Origin: Thermosynechococcaceae cyanobacterium YX3bin19
GTDB lineage: Bacteria > Cyanobacteriota > Cyanobacteriia > Thermosynechococcales > Thermosynechococcaceae
DNA length: 40,438 nt
NCBI GenBank assembly: GCA_030447595.1
Contig: JAUJON010000015.1
Location: 1 to 40,438, forward strand
Direction of reading: 5' to 3'
Shown: positions 1 to 8,384 of the stretch, one piece after another
Numbering within the stretch: the stretch's first letter is position 1
How the letters are laid out: the number at the start of each line of letters is the position of its first letter
The notes under the pieces: generated by a model
Told to the model about the DNA's origin: nothing
The model's input: the letters and a program-made list of their open reading frames with translations, nothing else
Database searches by the model: none
Program-made: the position numbers and the translations under genes

Positions 1-103
1 CCCCCACCACCGCCCCCCCGAGACCGGCGCGCTAGCCCTCACCCCACCTCTCCTGCACTGCAAACAGGTGATTGACTGCGTTGCTCAGTACACTCGGGTT
101 GTG

Positions 104-337
104 CTATCGAGCAACACCCCAGAGGTCAGCACTCAGGTCAAATGAGCCGTCGGTGTTGCGGGACCAGCCGAGGTCATATTCACCTTCAAGAACCGCAACG
201 ATGTCTGAACGAACGCGCTGACCGTTGTAGCCACGAACATCTGCATCGTTTTTAACAGAGATGCCTAGATCACGGAGAGAGGCTTTCAGGATTTCAGCAT
301 CAGTGATCTTGGTACGTAGAGTGCTAAAGTGAGACAT
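104..337 (-). CDS. ycf35: Ycf35 (DUF1257) protein, cut short by an in-frame TAG
   Basis: The first 77 residues match the conserved start of Ycf35/DUF1257 proteins (MSHFSTLRTKITD, then GYNGQ and the W-rich DLGWSRNTDGSFD and ADLWGVA). Family members are usually about 120 residues. Here a TAG at 104-106 ends the frame just after GVAR. The same frame then reads on with family-like residues (HNPSVLSNAVNHLFAV) to a second stop at 32-34. The tail is therefore present but separated by a stop, through a substitution, a sequencing error or a young pseudogene. The first 60 bases of the window are C-rich and may be poor contig-end sequence. The gene follows ycf46 on the same strand, an arrangement common in cyanobacteria. 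The molecular role of Ycf35 is not established. Confidence 0.8.
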   Translation of the reverse strand: MSHFSTLRTKITDAEILKASLRDLGISVKNDADVRGYNGQRVRSDIVAVLEGEYDLGWSRNTDGSFDLSADLWGVAR

Positions 338-438
338 TGAGCATTTTCTCCATTAATAAGGTTGAGAAGAACAACGTTTGAACTTACGAAAACCGCTTTT
401 TTTGCGTTTGCAAACCCTGCGGCAAGGTTATGGCATTA

Positions 439-482
439 CTAGCAGTTTGCTAGCCTTTCCTCCTGTTGGGAGCAGGAGAAAG
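439..482 (-). terminator. Two hairpins between ycf46 and ycf35
   Basis: Directly downstream of the ycf46 stop, positions 455-482 form an imperfect stem of about 10 pairs (CTTTC-TCCTG against CAGGAGGAAAG). Positions 439-453 form a perfect 6-pair stem with a 3-base loop (CTAGCA/TGCTAG). Neither is followed by a long U run on the minus strand, so this may be an attenuator or RNA-processing site rather than a strong terminator. The gap between the two genes is about 148 bases. Confidence 0.35.
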
Positions 483-485
483 CTT

Positions 486-1994
486 TTAGAACTCAAGTCG
501 CTGGTACTCCGCGACTGAGGACGCAGCAGGTCGCGCACGCTGCCTAGCCCAGTCCCTGAGGGCCGTCACCTGCTCTGTCATAGTTTTAGAAAGGGGTAGT
601 GTTGCTCTGCTGGCAGCAATAATGTCAAGCTGGGTAAATTCACGCTCTTGGGCAAAGGCTTCGTACATTGCCGCCACGATCGCTTGCTCAATTTCTGCGC
701 CAGAAAAGCCATCACAAACATTGGCTAATTGGGCAATATCAAACCGTTCTATGTCTCGACGCCGCTTCTGAAGGTGGATCTTAAAGATATCCTGGCGCTC
801 TTCAGCATTGGGTAGATCGACAAAGAAAATTTCATCAAAGCGCCCTTTTCTAAGGAATTCTCCCGGAAGTCTCTCCACCCGATTAGCGGTGGCCATGACA
901 AATACAGGAGACTGCTTTTCCTGCATCCAGGTCAGGAAGGAACCAAAAATTCGGCTAGAGGTACCGCCATCAGAATCCGAGGAACCCGAACTGCCCGCAA
1001 ACGCTTTGTCCATTTCATCAATGAACAGAATCGCTGGAGATATAGATTCCGCTGTCTTCAAAGCACTACGCAGGTTTGCTTCGGAGCGTCCTACTGTGGA
1101 GCCATCGTAGACGCGGCCCATGTCTAATCGCAGTAGAGGGAGACTCCATAGCCGGGAGGTAGTTTTGGCAATCAATGACTTACCGCAACCGGGTACACCC
1201 AGAATCAACATCCCTTTAGGTTGAGGCAGACCGTACTCTCTAGCTCTTTCAGTAAAGGCATTAGAACGTTGCTGTAGCCACCGCTTTAACTCTTCCAGTC
1301 CGCCAATCGAGTCGATGGTTTCATCAACTTCAATGAATTCAAGAATGCCGTTACGTCGAATCAGCTGCTTCTTTTCCGAGAGGACGATTTCAACTTCTGC
1401 TTCAGTAAGGCGGCCTGCAGTTACGTGAGCTTTCCGGTAGACCTTTTGGGCTTCGTCTCGGGTGAGCCCCAGGGTTGCTTTGAGTAGCTTCTCGCGAGCT
1501 TCAGTAGTGGTCCGACGAGCACGAGCTTGTTCTAGCTGGGCTGACAGAACTTCATCAAGCTCAGCCAGATTGGGTAATGGGTAGTCTAAAACGACCACTT
1601 CTTTTTCTAGCTCAATCGGAACCGTTTGGTCCGGCGACATCAAAATAATGGTTTTTTGGGTGCCTTTAAAGCTAGCGACCGCATCACGAAGCCAGCGGGT
1701 GGTCGCAGGTGAATCAATGAATGGGTGCAGATCCTTGAAGATGTAAATACCAGGATCACGCTGGCGAATTACCCATTCGATCGCTGCTTCTGGAGACACT
1801 GTGTTGTGCTGGGTCAAGCTCCGGGGTTGACCATACTCCACAATGCCGTGGGTGACAGTCCAGATAAAAATTCGCCGCTGAGGTTTGGTCTGAGCAATTG
1901 AGGCAATTGCCTGCTCAGAGCGTTCCTCTTCAGAAGTCAGGAGGTAGATGAGGGGATATTGAGCTTGGATGAGGATACTGAGCTCTTCTTTCAT
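486..1994 (-). CDS. ycf46: AAA-family ATPase Ycf46
   Basis: A 502-residue intact protein, the usual Ycf46 length. The N-terminal half (about 1-215) is the degenerate ATPase-like region typical of this family, followed by one canonical AAA module. Walker A is GVPGCGKS at 266-273, Walker B is ILFIDEMD at about 323-330, and the arginine-finger region is LRKGRFDE near 381-388. An acidic serine/glycine insert (SSGSSDSDGG) follows Walker B, where it could affect the pore loop. Ycf46 is kept in cyanobacteria and red-lineage plastids and has been linked to regulation of photosynthesis and inorganic-carbon use, but its substrate is not known from sequence. It lies between the RHH gene 2084-2419 and ycf35, all on one strand, and is likely cotranscribed with them. 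Confidence 0.93.
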   Translation of the reverse strand: MKEELSILIQAQYPLIYLLTSEEERSEQAIASIAQTKPQRRIFIWTVTHGIVEYGQPRSLTQHNTVSPEAAIEWVIRQRDPGIYIFKDLHPFIDSPATTRWLRDAVASFKGTQKTIILMSPDQTVPIELEKEVVVLDYPLPNLAELDEVLSAQLEQARARRTTTEAREKLLKATLGLTRDEAQKVYRKAHVTAGRLTEAEVEIVLSEKKQLIRRNGILEFIEVDETIDSIGGLEELKRWLQQRSNAFTERAREYGLPQPKGMLILGVPGCGKSLIAKTTSRLWSLPLLRLDMGRVYDGSTVGRSEANLRSALKTAESISPAILFIDEMDKAFAGSSGSSDSDGGTSSRIFGSFLTWMQEKQSPVFVMATANRVERLPGEFLRKGRFDEIFFVDLPNAEERQDIFKIHLQKRRRDIERFDIAQLANVCDGFSGAEIEQAIVAAMYEAFAQEREFTQLDIIAASRATLPLSKTMTEQVTALRDWARQRARPAASSVAEYQRLEF

Positions 1995-2083
1995 GACCCT
2001 TGCCCCACGGTGTACTTAGCAAACGACCTTCTAAATCAATAGCGGTCTCTGTGCTGGAATAGTCAACTATTGCTTTACAGCAT

Positions 2084-2419
2084 TCAAACCCTAGCAGGAA
2101 CTAGTTCTTCTGAATCTAGAGCTCGAACCGTTAGCTCTTCTTCACTAATAACGCTGGGCTGCTGCTTGAGGGAGACAACTTCACCTGAACGCAAAGTCAT
2201 TGGCGTATGACATTCTGGACAGTTATACATCTGATGAGCTGCACCATACACCCCACGAGAGGCTTCGACTTGCTCAACAACGTCTGAATGGGCCAGGTAG
2301 AAATCAATGGCCTGCTCAGCAAGTGCCGACATGGGTTCTGAGTCAACTGCTGCACGAATCTTCAGCTGTCGGTGAAGTTCTGGTGGAAGGTATAAAGTAA
2401 CTTTCTGCTTGTCTTGCAT
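2084..2419 (-). CDS. Ribbon-helix-helix protein with a CPxC knuckle
   Basis: A 111-residue protein. Residues 6-45 (KVTLYLPPELHRQLKIRAAV, then a helix ending AIDFYL) fit a ribbon-helix-helix DNA-binding fold: one beta strand for the major groove followed by two helices. A CPEC pair near residues 68-71 looks like half of a zinc knuckle, and RHH proteins dimerise, so two halves could share one metal. The C-terminal 40 residues are polar and acidic. It lies about 90 bases upstream of ycf46 on the same strand and is a natural candidate to regulate that operon. The RHH call is from pattern, and the target and metal binding are inferred. Confidence 0.7.
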   Translation of the reverse strand: MQDKQKVTLYLPPELHRQLKIRAAVDSEPMSALAEQAIDFYLAHSDVVEQVEASRGVYGAAHQMYNCPECHTPMTLRSGEVVSLKQQPSVISEEELTVRALDSEELVPARV

Positions 2420-2548
2420 ATCCTTGCATATCTCGGTTCATACCCAGGTATGGTTCCCAGAATATCTACTGCATCGCTAGCTGTCAAGATGGCATGACGG
2501 TATGACGGCAAAATTGATACACTTCTTAACAATCCGCAGCCCTATTGC

Positions 2549-3343
2549 TCAAGATGAGGTCCGACTGAGTAGCTGGATTATGGGTGCGTGTTCCAACTGG
2601 CAGTAAGGGCGACTGTAAGACAAAGGAGTTTCTAACGCATGCTGATCCAAAAAGTCTGGATCACTCATTACTTGTTCAGTCGGACCATCATAAACAATTT
2701 CACCCTGGCTTAAGACAACGGTGCGATCGCATAGTTCTAAGGCGAGATCGAGATCATGGGTAGCAATCAGTTGGGTTTCCGGTAAGGTTTGGAGTAGCTC
2801 AATTAACTGGCGACGGGAGCGCGGATCTAACTGGGCCGAAGGCTCATCAAAGACCAGTACCTGTGGCTGCATTGCCAAGACCCCTGCGATCGCAATGCGT
2901 TTTTTCTCTCCCCCAGACAAGTTATCTGTATTTCGTGAGCCGTAGTGCTCCAAGTCCATATCCACGGCTGCCATTGCCCACTGAACTCGTTTTGTCAGCG
3001 CTGCATCCCGCAAACCTATGTTCATCGGGCCAAAGGCGACATCCTCCCAGACGGTTGGCATGAATAATTGGTTGTCTGGGTTTTGGAACACTAACCCGAC
3101 AAAATTGCGAATTTCTCGCAAATGCTCAGAGGCGACCGGCCACTCCCCAATCACCACCTGCCCTTCTTGGGGCAGCAAAATACCATTGAGGTGGAGCTGC
3201 AAAGTTGATTTTCCCGAGCCATTGGCACCAATCAGGGCTACTCGCTCCGTTGCCTGAATAGACAGATCAATTTCTTTTAGGGCCAGAGTCCCATCAGGGT
3301 AGGTATAGCTAAGGTTTTCAATGAAAATGGGATTGTGGTGCAT
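2549..3343 (-). CDS. cbiO: Nickel/cobalt ECF transporter ATPase CbiO
   Basis: Energy-coupling ATPase of 264 residues. Walker A is GANGSGKS at 39-46, the Q loop is Q87, the signature is LSGGE at 142-146, Walker B is VLVFDEP near 162-168, and the H-loop histidine is in ATHDLD near 196. It hydrolyses ATP at the inner face of the cytoplasmic membrane to power metal uptake through CbiQ, CbiM and the small PDGLE protein encoded just upstream. It is the last gene of this operon. CbiO and NikO cannot be told apart from sequence alone, so the metal could be cobalt (for B12) or nickel (for urease or hydrogenase). Confidence 0.9.
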   Translation of the reverse strand: MHHNPIFIENLSYTYPDGTLALKEIDLSIQATERVALIGANGSGKSTLQLHLNGILLPQEGQVVIGEWPVASEHLREIRNFVGLVFQNPDNQLFMPTVWEDVAFGPMNIGLRDAALTKRVQWAMAAVDMDLEHYGSRNTDNLSGGEKKRIAIAGVLAMQPQVLVFDEPSAQLDPRSRRQLIELLQTLPETQLIATHDLDLALELCDRTVVLSQGEIVYDGPTEQVMSDPDFLDQHALETPLSYSRPYCQLEHAPIIQLLSRTSS

Positions 3344-3412
3344 TGAGGCAATTTCGGATTTTAGACTTGTGACTTGAAATTAGGAGGTTCGTTGCATTTC
3401 TACCTGTCATTT

Positions 3413-4187
3413 CTAACGCAAATAGATTACCTGCCCTAAGAGACCTAAAGCTACAGTCAAAGTCAAAGCCACAAGGTCACGGCGGCTACCCTTTGGTATT
3501 TTTTCCATCGGCAGCACCCCGGTGTAGCCCCGTGATAGCATCGCCTGAGAAATCCGCTCGCCCCGTTCATAGGTCCGAATAAACAGCGAGCCAATCATAT
3601 TGCCAATCACTACCCGCTGCCAGTGGTTGCTGCCAGATAGATTGCGCGATGCTGCCGCTCGGCGCATCGCGTTAAACTCGCCAATGGACTTAATGTAGCA
3701 TTTTGTTATTGAGACTTATAATTGCTACGAGTAGTGGAGGTGTTCGTAACAAGGTCAAGGCATGCAGCAGTGCCGGAACCGAAGTTGTCAGGATCAATAC
3801 ATTCAGAGTCAGCAGTGACAGTAGTGCCTTAAGGGTCACACTACCCAAAACAACCAATCCTTCTGTGGTGATCTGTAGCCAGCCCCAAGACCACAGCAGT
3901 TCACCACCACGCTGAAACAAGGTACCGAGCAGGACAGTACCAATGAAAGCGAACTCAATGGCAACTCGTCGCAGTAGTACCAGCAGCGAGACTTGAGCAA
4001 GCAACATTACGCTCACCACCCCTAAGCCATAAACTGCCCAGGTCCACCAGTGGCCGTTGGGTGTCAAGGCAATAGCAAATACGCTGAGCAAAGCGCAGAG
4101 CAACCGAGTTTGAGGCGCCAGGCTATGCCAAGGGGTTGCCCGCTTGCTATCAACATCTAGATGAAAGGACCCAACGTGCATCAGCAT
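3413..4187 (-). pseudogene. cbiQ: CbiQ transmembrane (T) component, split by one frameshift
   Basis: The N-terminal part (stop at 3690) is a 165-residue membrane protein with CbiQ-like hydrophobic helices. Its frame goes wrong after LLVAIISL. The C-terminal part (3413-3667 and slightly upstream) restarts with IGEFNAMRRAAASR, which contains the cytoplasmic EAxxxRG-like coupling region, and then ERGERISQAMLSRGY, which fits the second coupling helix. Removing one base in the AAAA run near 3702-3705 joins both parts into a normal length of about 255 residues. The gene sits between the PDGLE gene and cbiO in the expected order. A sequencing indel in the homopolymer is the simplest explanation. If real, metal uptake by this system would be lost. 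Confidence 0.82.
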
Positions 4188-4244
4188 AAACTGAACTTCC
4201 TATTAACTCAGTAACCTGGTGGTTCAGCGCTGTGGCTGGAAGGA

Positions 4245-4607
4245 TTAATCCCGGTCAGAGGAACCAGAACCACGGACCACCAATTTGCCAAATCCCCAGG
4301 CTAAGCCAAAGGCGACTAATGTTCCTACCAGACCTGCTAGTGGAGTTGCGACTCCTGCCGGTACACCTTTAAGGGCATAACCATCAAAAACATTTGCGAA
4401 AGGAAGTTGCTGAGCAGGAGGGTTCTCTACCTCACGGTCGGTGAAATTGAGGTCCTCGGAAACCCGGTTCAATCCGTCGGGATCGGAGCTGGCTAAAGGA
4501 GATAGCAAAAGTGCCACCATTAATGCAACCCCCAGTCCAGCAATCACGAAAGCACGGTTACGTGAGCGAGATATATTTCTACTCATAAGCGGTTGATCTC
4601 TATACAC
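4245..4607 (-). CDS. PDGLE-domain (CbiN-like) component of the metal transporter
   Basis: A small membrane protein of 120 residues with a hydrophobic helix near the N-terminus, the motif DPDGL soon after it, and a second helix near the C-terminus. That is the plan of the PDGLE/CbiN-like small subunit which joins CbiM to form the metal-binding unit. The GTG start at 4605-4607 overlaps the cbiM stop by one base (TAGTG). An ATG seven codons later (4586) is an equally good start. It is translationally coupled to cbiM and followed by cbiQ. Confidence 0.82.
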   Translation of the reverse strand: MYRDQPLMSRNISRSRNRAFVIAGLGVALMVALLLSPLASSDPDGLNRVSEDLNFTDREVENPPAQQLPFANVFDGYALKGVPAGVATPLAGLVGTLVAFGLAWGFGKLVVRGSGSSDRD

Positions 4608-5359
4608 TACCTGACGCGATAGGCGGCTGTCATGACCTTCCGAGGCGGATCAAAGAATAGGTCTGGTCGAGTCCGCCAAACAAAACTCACGGCTACTACC
4701 GTAATCAGGGCTTCACCAATCCCAATCAGAATGTGCCAAAAAATCATTGCTGCCAAGGCTACCCCTAAAGGAACGGTTCCGGACAAGGCTAGTTGAACTG
4801 CAACCACAACTGCGGAAACCACGACACTAACCCAAGCTGCAACTGCTGTACCTGCCAGCATGCCTCTCCAGGTATCGCGCCCTAGGGCAAAGCGAATTGC
4901 TTTGTAGAGATAGTAACCACCAAACGTCCCAATTAGACCCATATTGAAAATATTGGCTCCAAGCACTGTGATGCCACCATCCTGAAACAAGACCGCCTGG
5001 ACAATGAAGACGACAGCGACAACTAGTGAACCAGCCCAAGGGCCTAACAACGCTCCGGCCAGCGTTCCCCCCACTAAGTGACCTGAAGTACCACCTGGAA
5101 TAGGAAAATTAATCATTTGGGCCGCAAAAATAAATGCCGCACAAACTCCCATCAGAGGTACAGCCCGCTCTTGGTAATCTGACTGCACCCGATTCAACGA
5201 CAGCGCAATTAGGCCAATGGAGATAACCCAGCAGCTAAGGCTAACCGGCAGGCTCAAAAAACCGTCTGGAATATGCAGTGCCAGGTGGGATTGAGTTGAC
5301 CACTGTAACAGGCTTGAGGACAGAATGGTGGAAAACGTGACTGTGGTCATAACTAACAA
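4607..5359 (-). CDS. cbiM: Nickel/cobalt substrate-binding membrane subunit CbiM
   Basis: The protein has 250 residues with about seven hydrophobic helices. The family signature HIPDGFL starts at residue 29. In CbiM/NikM the histidine near the mature N-terminus helps bind the metal, so residues 1-27 here are probably a signal-like leader that is removed. Other conserved pieces are FPIPGGTSGHLVGG and ANIFNMG. First gene of the cbiM-PDGLE-cbiQ-cbiO operon. No clear cobalamin or NiCo riboswitch was recognised in the roughly 150 bases upstream, although a G-run element lies at 5438-5454. Confidence 0.92.
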   Translation of the reverse strand: MLVMTTVTFSTILSSSLLQWSTQSHLALHIPDGFLSLPVSLSCWVISIGLIALSLNRVQSDYQERAVPLMGVCAAFIFAAQMINFPIPGGTSGHLVGGTLAGALLGPWAGSLVVAVVFIVQAVLFQDGGITVLGANIFNMGLIGTFGGYYLYKAIRFALGRDTWRGMLAGTAVAAWVSVVVSAVVVAVQLALSGTVPLGVALAAMIFWHILIGIGEALITVVAVSFVWRTRPDLFFDPPRKVMTAAYRVR

Positions 5360-5437
5360 CTGCCCTCCATAACCAAAGAATTCTGCTAGAGGTAACCTTC
5401 CAATAGAACCTGTTCACTTTGAAAACTGCAATCCTCT

Positions 5438-5454
5438 GGGGGGGCATTGCATCG
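5438..5454. repeat. GGGGCATTGCATCG element, copy 1
   Basis: Seven Gs followed by CATTGCATCG lie upstream of cbiM. The same 14 bases (GGGGCATTGCATCG) recur at 5957-5970, and a shorter match (GGGGCATTG) lies at 5873-5881. Copies 2 and 3 sit in small hairpins and this one does not clearly. Confidence 0.4.
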
Positions 5455-5516
5455 ATAGCTCCGTTACACACGGAACTACCAGCGCTCTCTGACTTCAGCA
5501 AAGCATTGGCAGCCCT

Positions 5517-5741
5517 CTAGCTTCTCCCCAGATCTAGACCAAAGTAAACTTCTACAAAGCCCAGCACTCGTTGCCGCTGTTCCTCAGCAAGTGCCCCATA
5601 TCTGCAAGCGATTTGATCGATCTCGATATCTCTTAGGAGTTTTGACCAAACCGCAATTTGATACAGGCACTCGTCACGTTCCTGCTGGCTGGTTGCCTTT
5701 TGGTAGCGCTCAATTTGCATCAGCACAGCCTGCTTATTCAT
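5517..5741 (-). CDS. Small conserved-looking protein of unknown function
   Basis: This 74-residue product is polar and predicted mostly helical (MNKQAVLMQIERYQKATSQQ at its start), with no signal peptide or membrane segment. I do not recognise the family. It lies upstream of cbiM on the same strand, separated by about 157 bases, and could be the first gene of that transcript. The ATG start and normal codon use support it being real. Confidence 0.5.
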   Translation of the reverse strand: MNKQAVLMQIERYQKATSQQERDECLYQIAVWSKLLRDIEIDQIACRYGALAEEQRQRVLGFVEVYFGLDLGRS

Positions 5742-6124
5742 TGATTCAATCAGTCAAGCATCTGCATTAACCGATTCAGAGCTGACCGTAGCATCGACAT
5801 TCTTTAGATCCTGGGTGGAAAAGACTTATCAAAATTAGAGCTTTTACTAGCTGGAAAATGTAATCCCCTACCGGGGCATTGAAGAATGATTACTTTAGCT
5901 TTTTTTGCCCTTATTCTGTTTAATTTGCCTGAAGGTGAACGCTTAGATGCCCCGGTGGGGCATTGCATCGGTACCCCTGAGCAGTTCTACTCTTAGATCG
6001 TTTGGTGCGGGTGCGGGGGATTCTGTTGCAAGCAGAGCCTGATTTTGCTTTTTAAGACGGAGCTTTACAGGTCACAAGGGCAAGTAGACCCTGCAATCAT
6101 GTAAGTCGTGAGGAGTGAGAGGAT
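5742..6124. other. 383-base intergenic region with two GC-rich hairpins
   Basis: A divergent gap between the 74-residue gene and the porin. It holds CCCCtaCCGGGG at 5865-5876 and the perfect stem TGCCCC/GGGGCA with a GGT loop at 5948-5962. Each is followed by the start of the repeat GGGGCATTG. Near 6112-6122 the purine stretch GAGGAGTGAGAGG is the likely ribosome binding site of the porin. No other gene is visible. Confidence 0.5.
5948..5970. repeat. GGGGCATTGCATCG element, hairpin copy
   Basis: Perfect 6-base stem TGCCCC-ggt-GGGGCA at 5948-5962, running into GCATTGCATCG. Fourteen bases (GGGGCATTGCATCG) are identical to 5441-5454. A weaker copy with CCCCtaCCGGGG and GGGGCATTG is at 5865-5881. 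Role unknown: candidates are a small interspersed repeat or a regulatory RNA stem. Confidence 0.45.
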
Positions 6125-7655
6125 ATGTCTCAAGTTTTGTGGAGTGCGCTGCTCGTTGGCGCAACAGTTCTCGGAGCCTTTTCAATGGTTTCTCCTGTGG
6201 CAAGCGCTGCTGAAGTACCAGCAACCCCAGTCAAAAGACTCGCTTGCCAGTAGTACTCAGAGTGCTCCTCCTCCCAACCCACTGCTGCTGCGCCCAGGTG
6301 GCTCAAGGCGCACCCGTTACCGCTGTATCCCAGCTAGCGGATGTGCAACCGAGTGACTGGGCCTTTCAAGCTCTGCAGTCTCTGATTGAGCGCGAAGGCT
6401 GCTGGCTACCCTGATGGGTGCCTGAGTGCTAAAATCAAGCCTGACTCCGCTACGAGTTTGCTGCTGGAGTCTACGCCTGCTTGAACAGCTTGGCAGAGCG
6501 AACCGGGGCTTGGGAGAAGACCTAGCGACCCTCAGACGGCTACAGACAGAGTTTGTTGCAGAGCTGGCTACCCCTCAGGGGCGGGGTTGACGCCCTAGAA
6601 GCACGCACCACCGAACTAGAAGCTAACCAGTTTTCTACCACGACTGCACTGGGGAAGTGATTGTTGCTCCCCAGTACGGCGAGTCTGGTGGGTAGAGACG
6701 AACCCCAATCTGATCAGCCGCGTGCGCCTGGACTTCAACACCAGTTTTACTGGGGAAGACCTACTGTTTACGCAACTGGAAGTGGGCAACGAGGGCGAAG
6801 ATACCATTGGGGTTTGCTACAGCAGATTCGCCCTTTACAGAGTTTGTTAACACCGGTGTCGACTACTCATACAGGTGCCCACAGCAGTGACCTTGTTGAA
6901 GCTGCACTACACCTTCAACCCGACCGAGAACTTGGCAATCACAGTCGGCCCCCGCATCGAGGCCAATGATTTTGTCGATGTTAACAGTTATGCCAACGAT
7001 GAAGTAGCGGATTTCAGCTCTAACTTCTTCATCAACAACTCCCTTGATCATCAAGAATCTGGAGCGAATGGCGGAGCCGGTGCTGCAATTGACTGGAATG
7101 TGCTGGTGGTCCTGTACTTGCGGGCTGCCTATGTCTCTGCGAGTCCACGTTCTTAGCCAATGAATTTGGCGGTGGGCTGTCGGTGAATTCTACCAAGCGA
7201 CAGGAGAGCTGAGTTTGGTTCTCTGGGATGCTTTTGCCCTGCGCCTGCAGTACACGACGGCAACGATTGCCAATGTCAAGTACTCCAACTATGGGGTCAA
7301 TGCTGAGCTGACCTTGGCAGAGTTGGTCTCTTTGGTCGTTACGGCAATGGTGGCGACCTGGGGGAGGTTTTGCTGAGCGGGCGGATGTAGACTTAAGCCC
7401 ACAGACGTTCATGGCAGGTATCGGCATCAGAGACCTGTTCAAGGAAGGGTCGTTGCTGGCTTTTGCTGTCGGTCAGCCTTTATTGAGGGCACGGTTGGGA
7501 TGCAACGCAGACCAACTATGAAGCGTTCTACCGGTTTACTGTAAGCGAGAATATCTCGGTGACGCCAGCGTTTTTGGTTATCACTGATGCCAACAATAAC
7601 AGCGACAGTGACACTATCTATCAGGGTGTGCTGCGAACCGTCTTCTCCTTCTAGA
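6125..7655 (+). pseudogene. SLH-domain outer-membrane (iron-type) porin, many frameshifts
   Basis: Pieces of one cyanobacterial SLH/OprB-type porin follow each other in order but in changing frames. There is a signal peptide starting at 6125 (MSQVLWSALLVGATVLG, ending near ASA). An SLH segment starts near 6316 (VTAVSQLADVQPSDWAFQAL). A short coiled coil covers 6550-6640 (VDALEARTTELEANQF). Beta-barrel strands follow from about 6717 (RVRLDFNTSFTGEDLLF). The C-terminus LRTVFSF ends in phenylalanine at 7655, as outer-membrane barrels do. The family anchors to peptidoglycan-linked glycan by SLH and passes small solutes, including iron. At least six frame changes are needed to restore the protein, so it is either decayed or badly sequenced. 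Its neighbours (ferritin, FTR1) fit an iron role. Confidence 0.72.
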
Positions 7656-7776
7656 GGCTGACCCAGTAAACGACAACTTGACTATCCCAGTAACACCTAC
7701 ATTTTTTGCTATCAGAGCTGGTATTTATTGTGCCGGAACCAAGTCAGTGAGATTCTATTGACCTGTTGGCCTATTG

Positions 7777-8205
7777 TTATACCTGGAATTCACGATACTG
7801 TTGGCGTGCCTCTTCCGCCGGGACTTGAATTCCACCCGGCGGCGGTGTTACCTACGAGCACGGTGCTGAGCATCGCGGTAGTACACACCGCCCGTCCTTG
7901 GCTAGGTCGGACGCCCCCTCCCCCCCCTGAGCTTGCCTGTTTTTGGGCCGGTTGTCAAGATACGACAGTGCTGCGGCTCCGCCTAAAAGGGCCACTTTTT
8001 GAGTAGTCGATAATCCTTGCCTAGCCCTAGGTGATGTAGGCTGGTCAGGGTAGGTTTGTCCACCATAAGTATCATCAACGGGTGGCAAGGTACTATTTCG
8101 TGAACCTCCACAGCCAGCCGTAAGTGGCAACGTTAGCAGCACTGTAAGCATTAGCGCTGTTGGGCGTAGAACTTTTTTACGCCAAAGGTACAGTTTATTC
8201 ATCAT
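7777..8205 (-). pseudogene. Small lipoprotein, frame broken twice near its C-terminus
   Basis: The start MMNKLYLWRKK at 8205 has GGAG a few bases upstream. It is followed by a hydrophobic stretch and a lipobox, LPLTAGC, giving a predicted lipidated cysteine. The next part (STTQKVALLGGAAALSYL) is a short helix common in small cyanobacterial lipoproteins. The original frame continues to 7852 with unlikely cysteine-rich residues. Two one-base shifts, near 7884 and near 7850, recover GVYYRDAQHRA and then VTPPPGGIQVPAEEA, ending at a TAA at 7777-7779. I recognise the C-terminal pattern from conserved hypothetical proteins but know of no function. It lies downstream of 8385-8969 on the same strand. 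Confidence 0.6.
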
Positions 8206-8384
8206 AATCTCCGCTGAAGCTTTATAGCGATCTTTAAACAGGCACAAAAAATTATAGAAAAAGCCAACTCGGTAACCTAAGCCCGGCTTGATGTCTGGCT
8301 CAATGTAATGTTGATCTTCCATTCAAGCAGGCAACTTGCTTTATTTGTTGCTAGGCCAAAACTAATCCTTGACGTTGATTGGCA

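Noticed and set aside
104-106. Recoding of TAG (readthrough or unusual amino acid) in ycf35
   Set aside because: No recoding signal is visible, and other genes in the window use TAG as a normal stop. Error or mutation is simpler.
808-1110. 100-residue plus-strand open frame opposite ycf46
   Set aside because: It lies entirely antisense to the conserved AAA module and has no independent features.
5360-5516. Cobalamin or NiCo riboswitch upstream of cbiM
   Set aside because: The conserved boxes of these riboswitches could not be matched. Only a G-run element and a weak stem are present.
7881-7896. GTACACACCGCCCGTC, identical to a universal 16S rRNA primer site
   Set aside because: No other 16S sequence surrounds it. 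On the minus strand it codes part of the lipoprotein tail (GR-VYYRD after a frame correction), so the match is coincidental.
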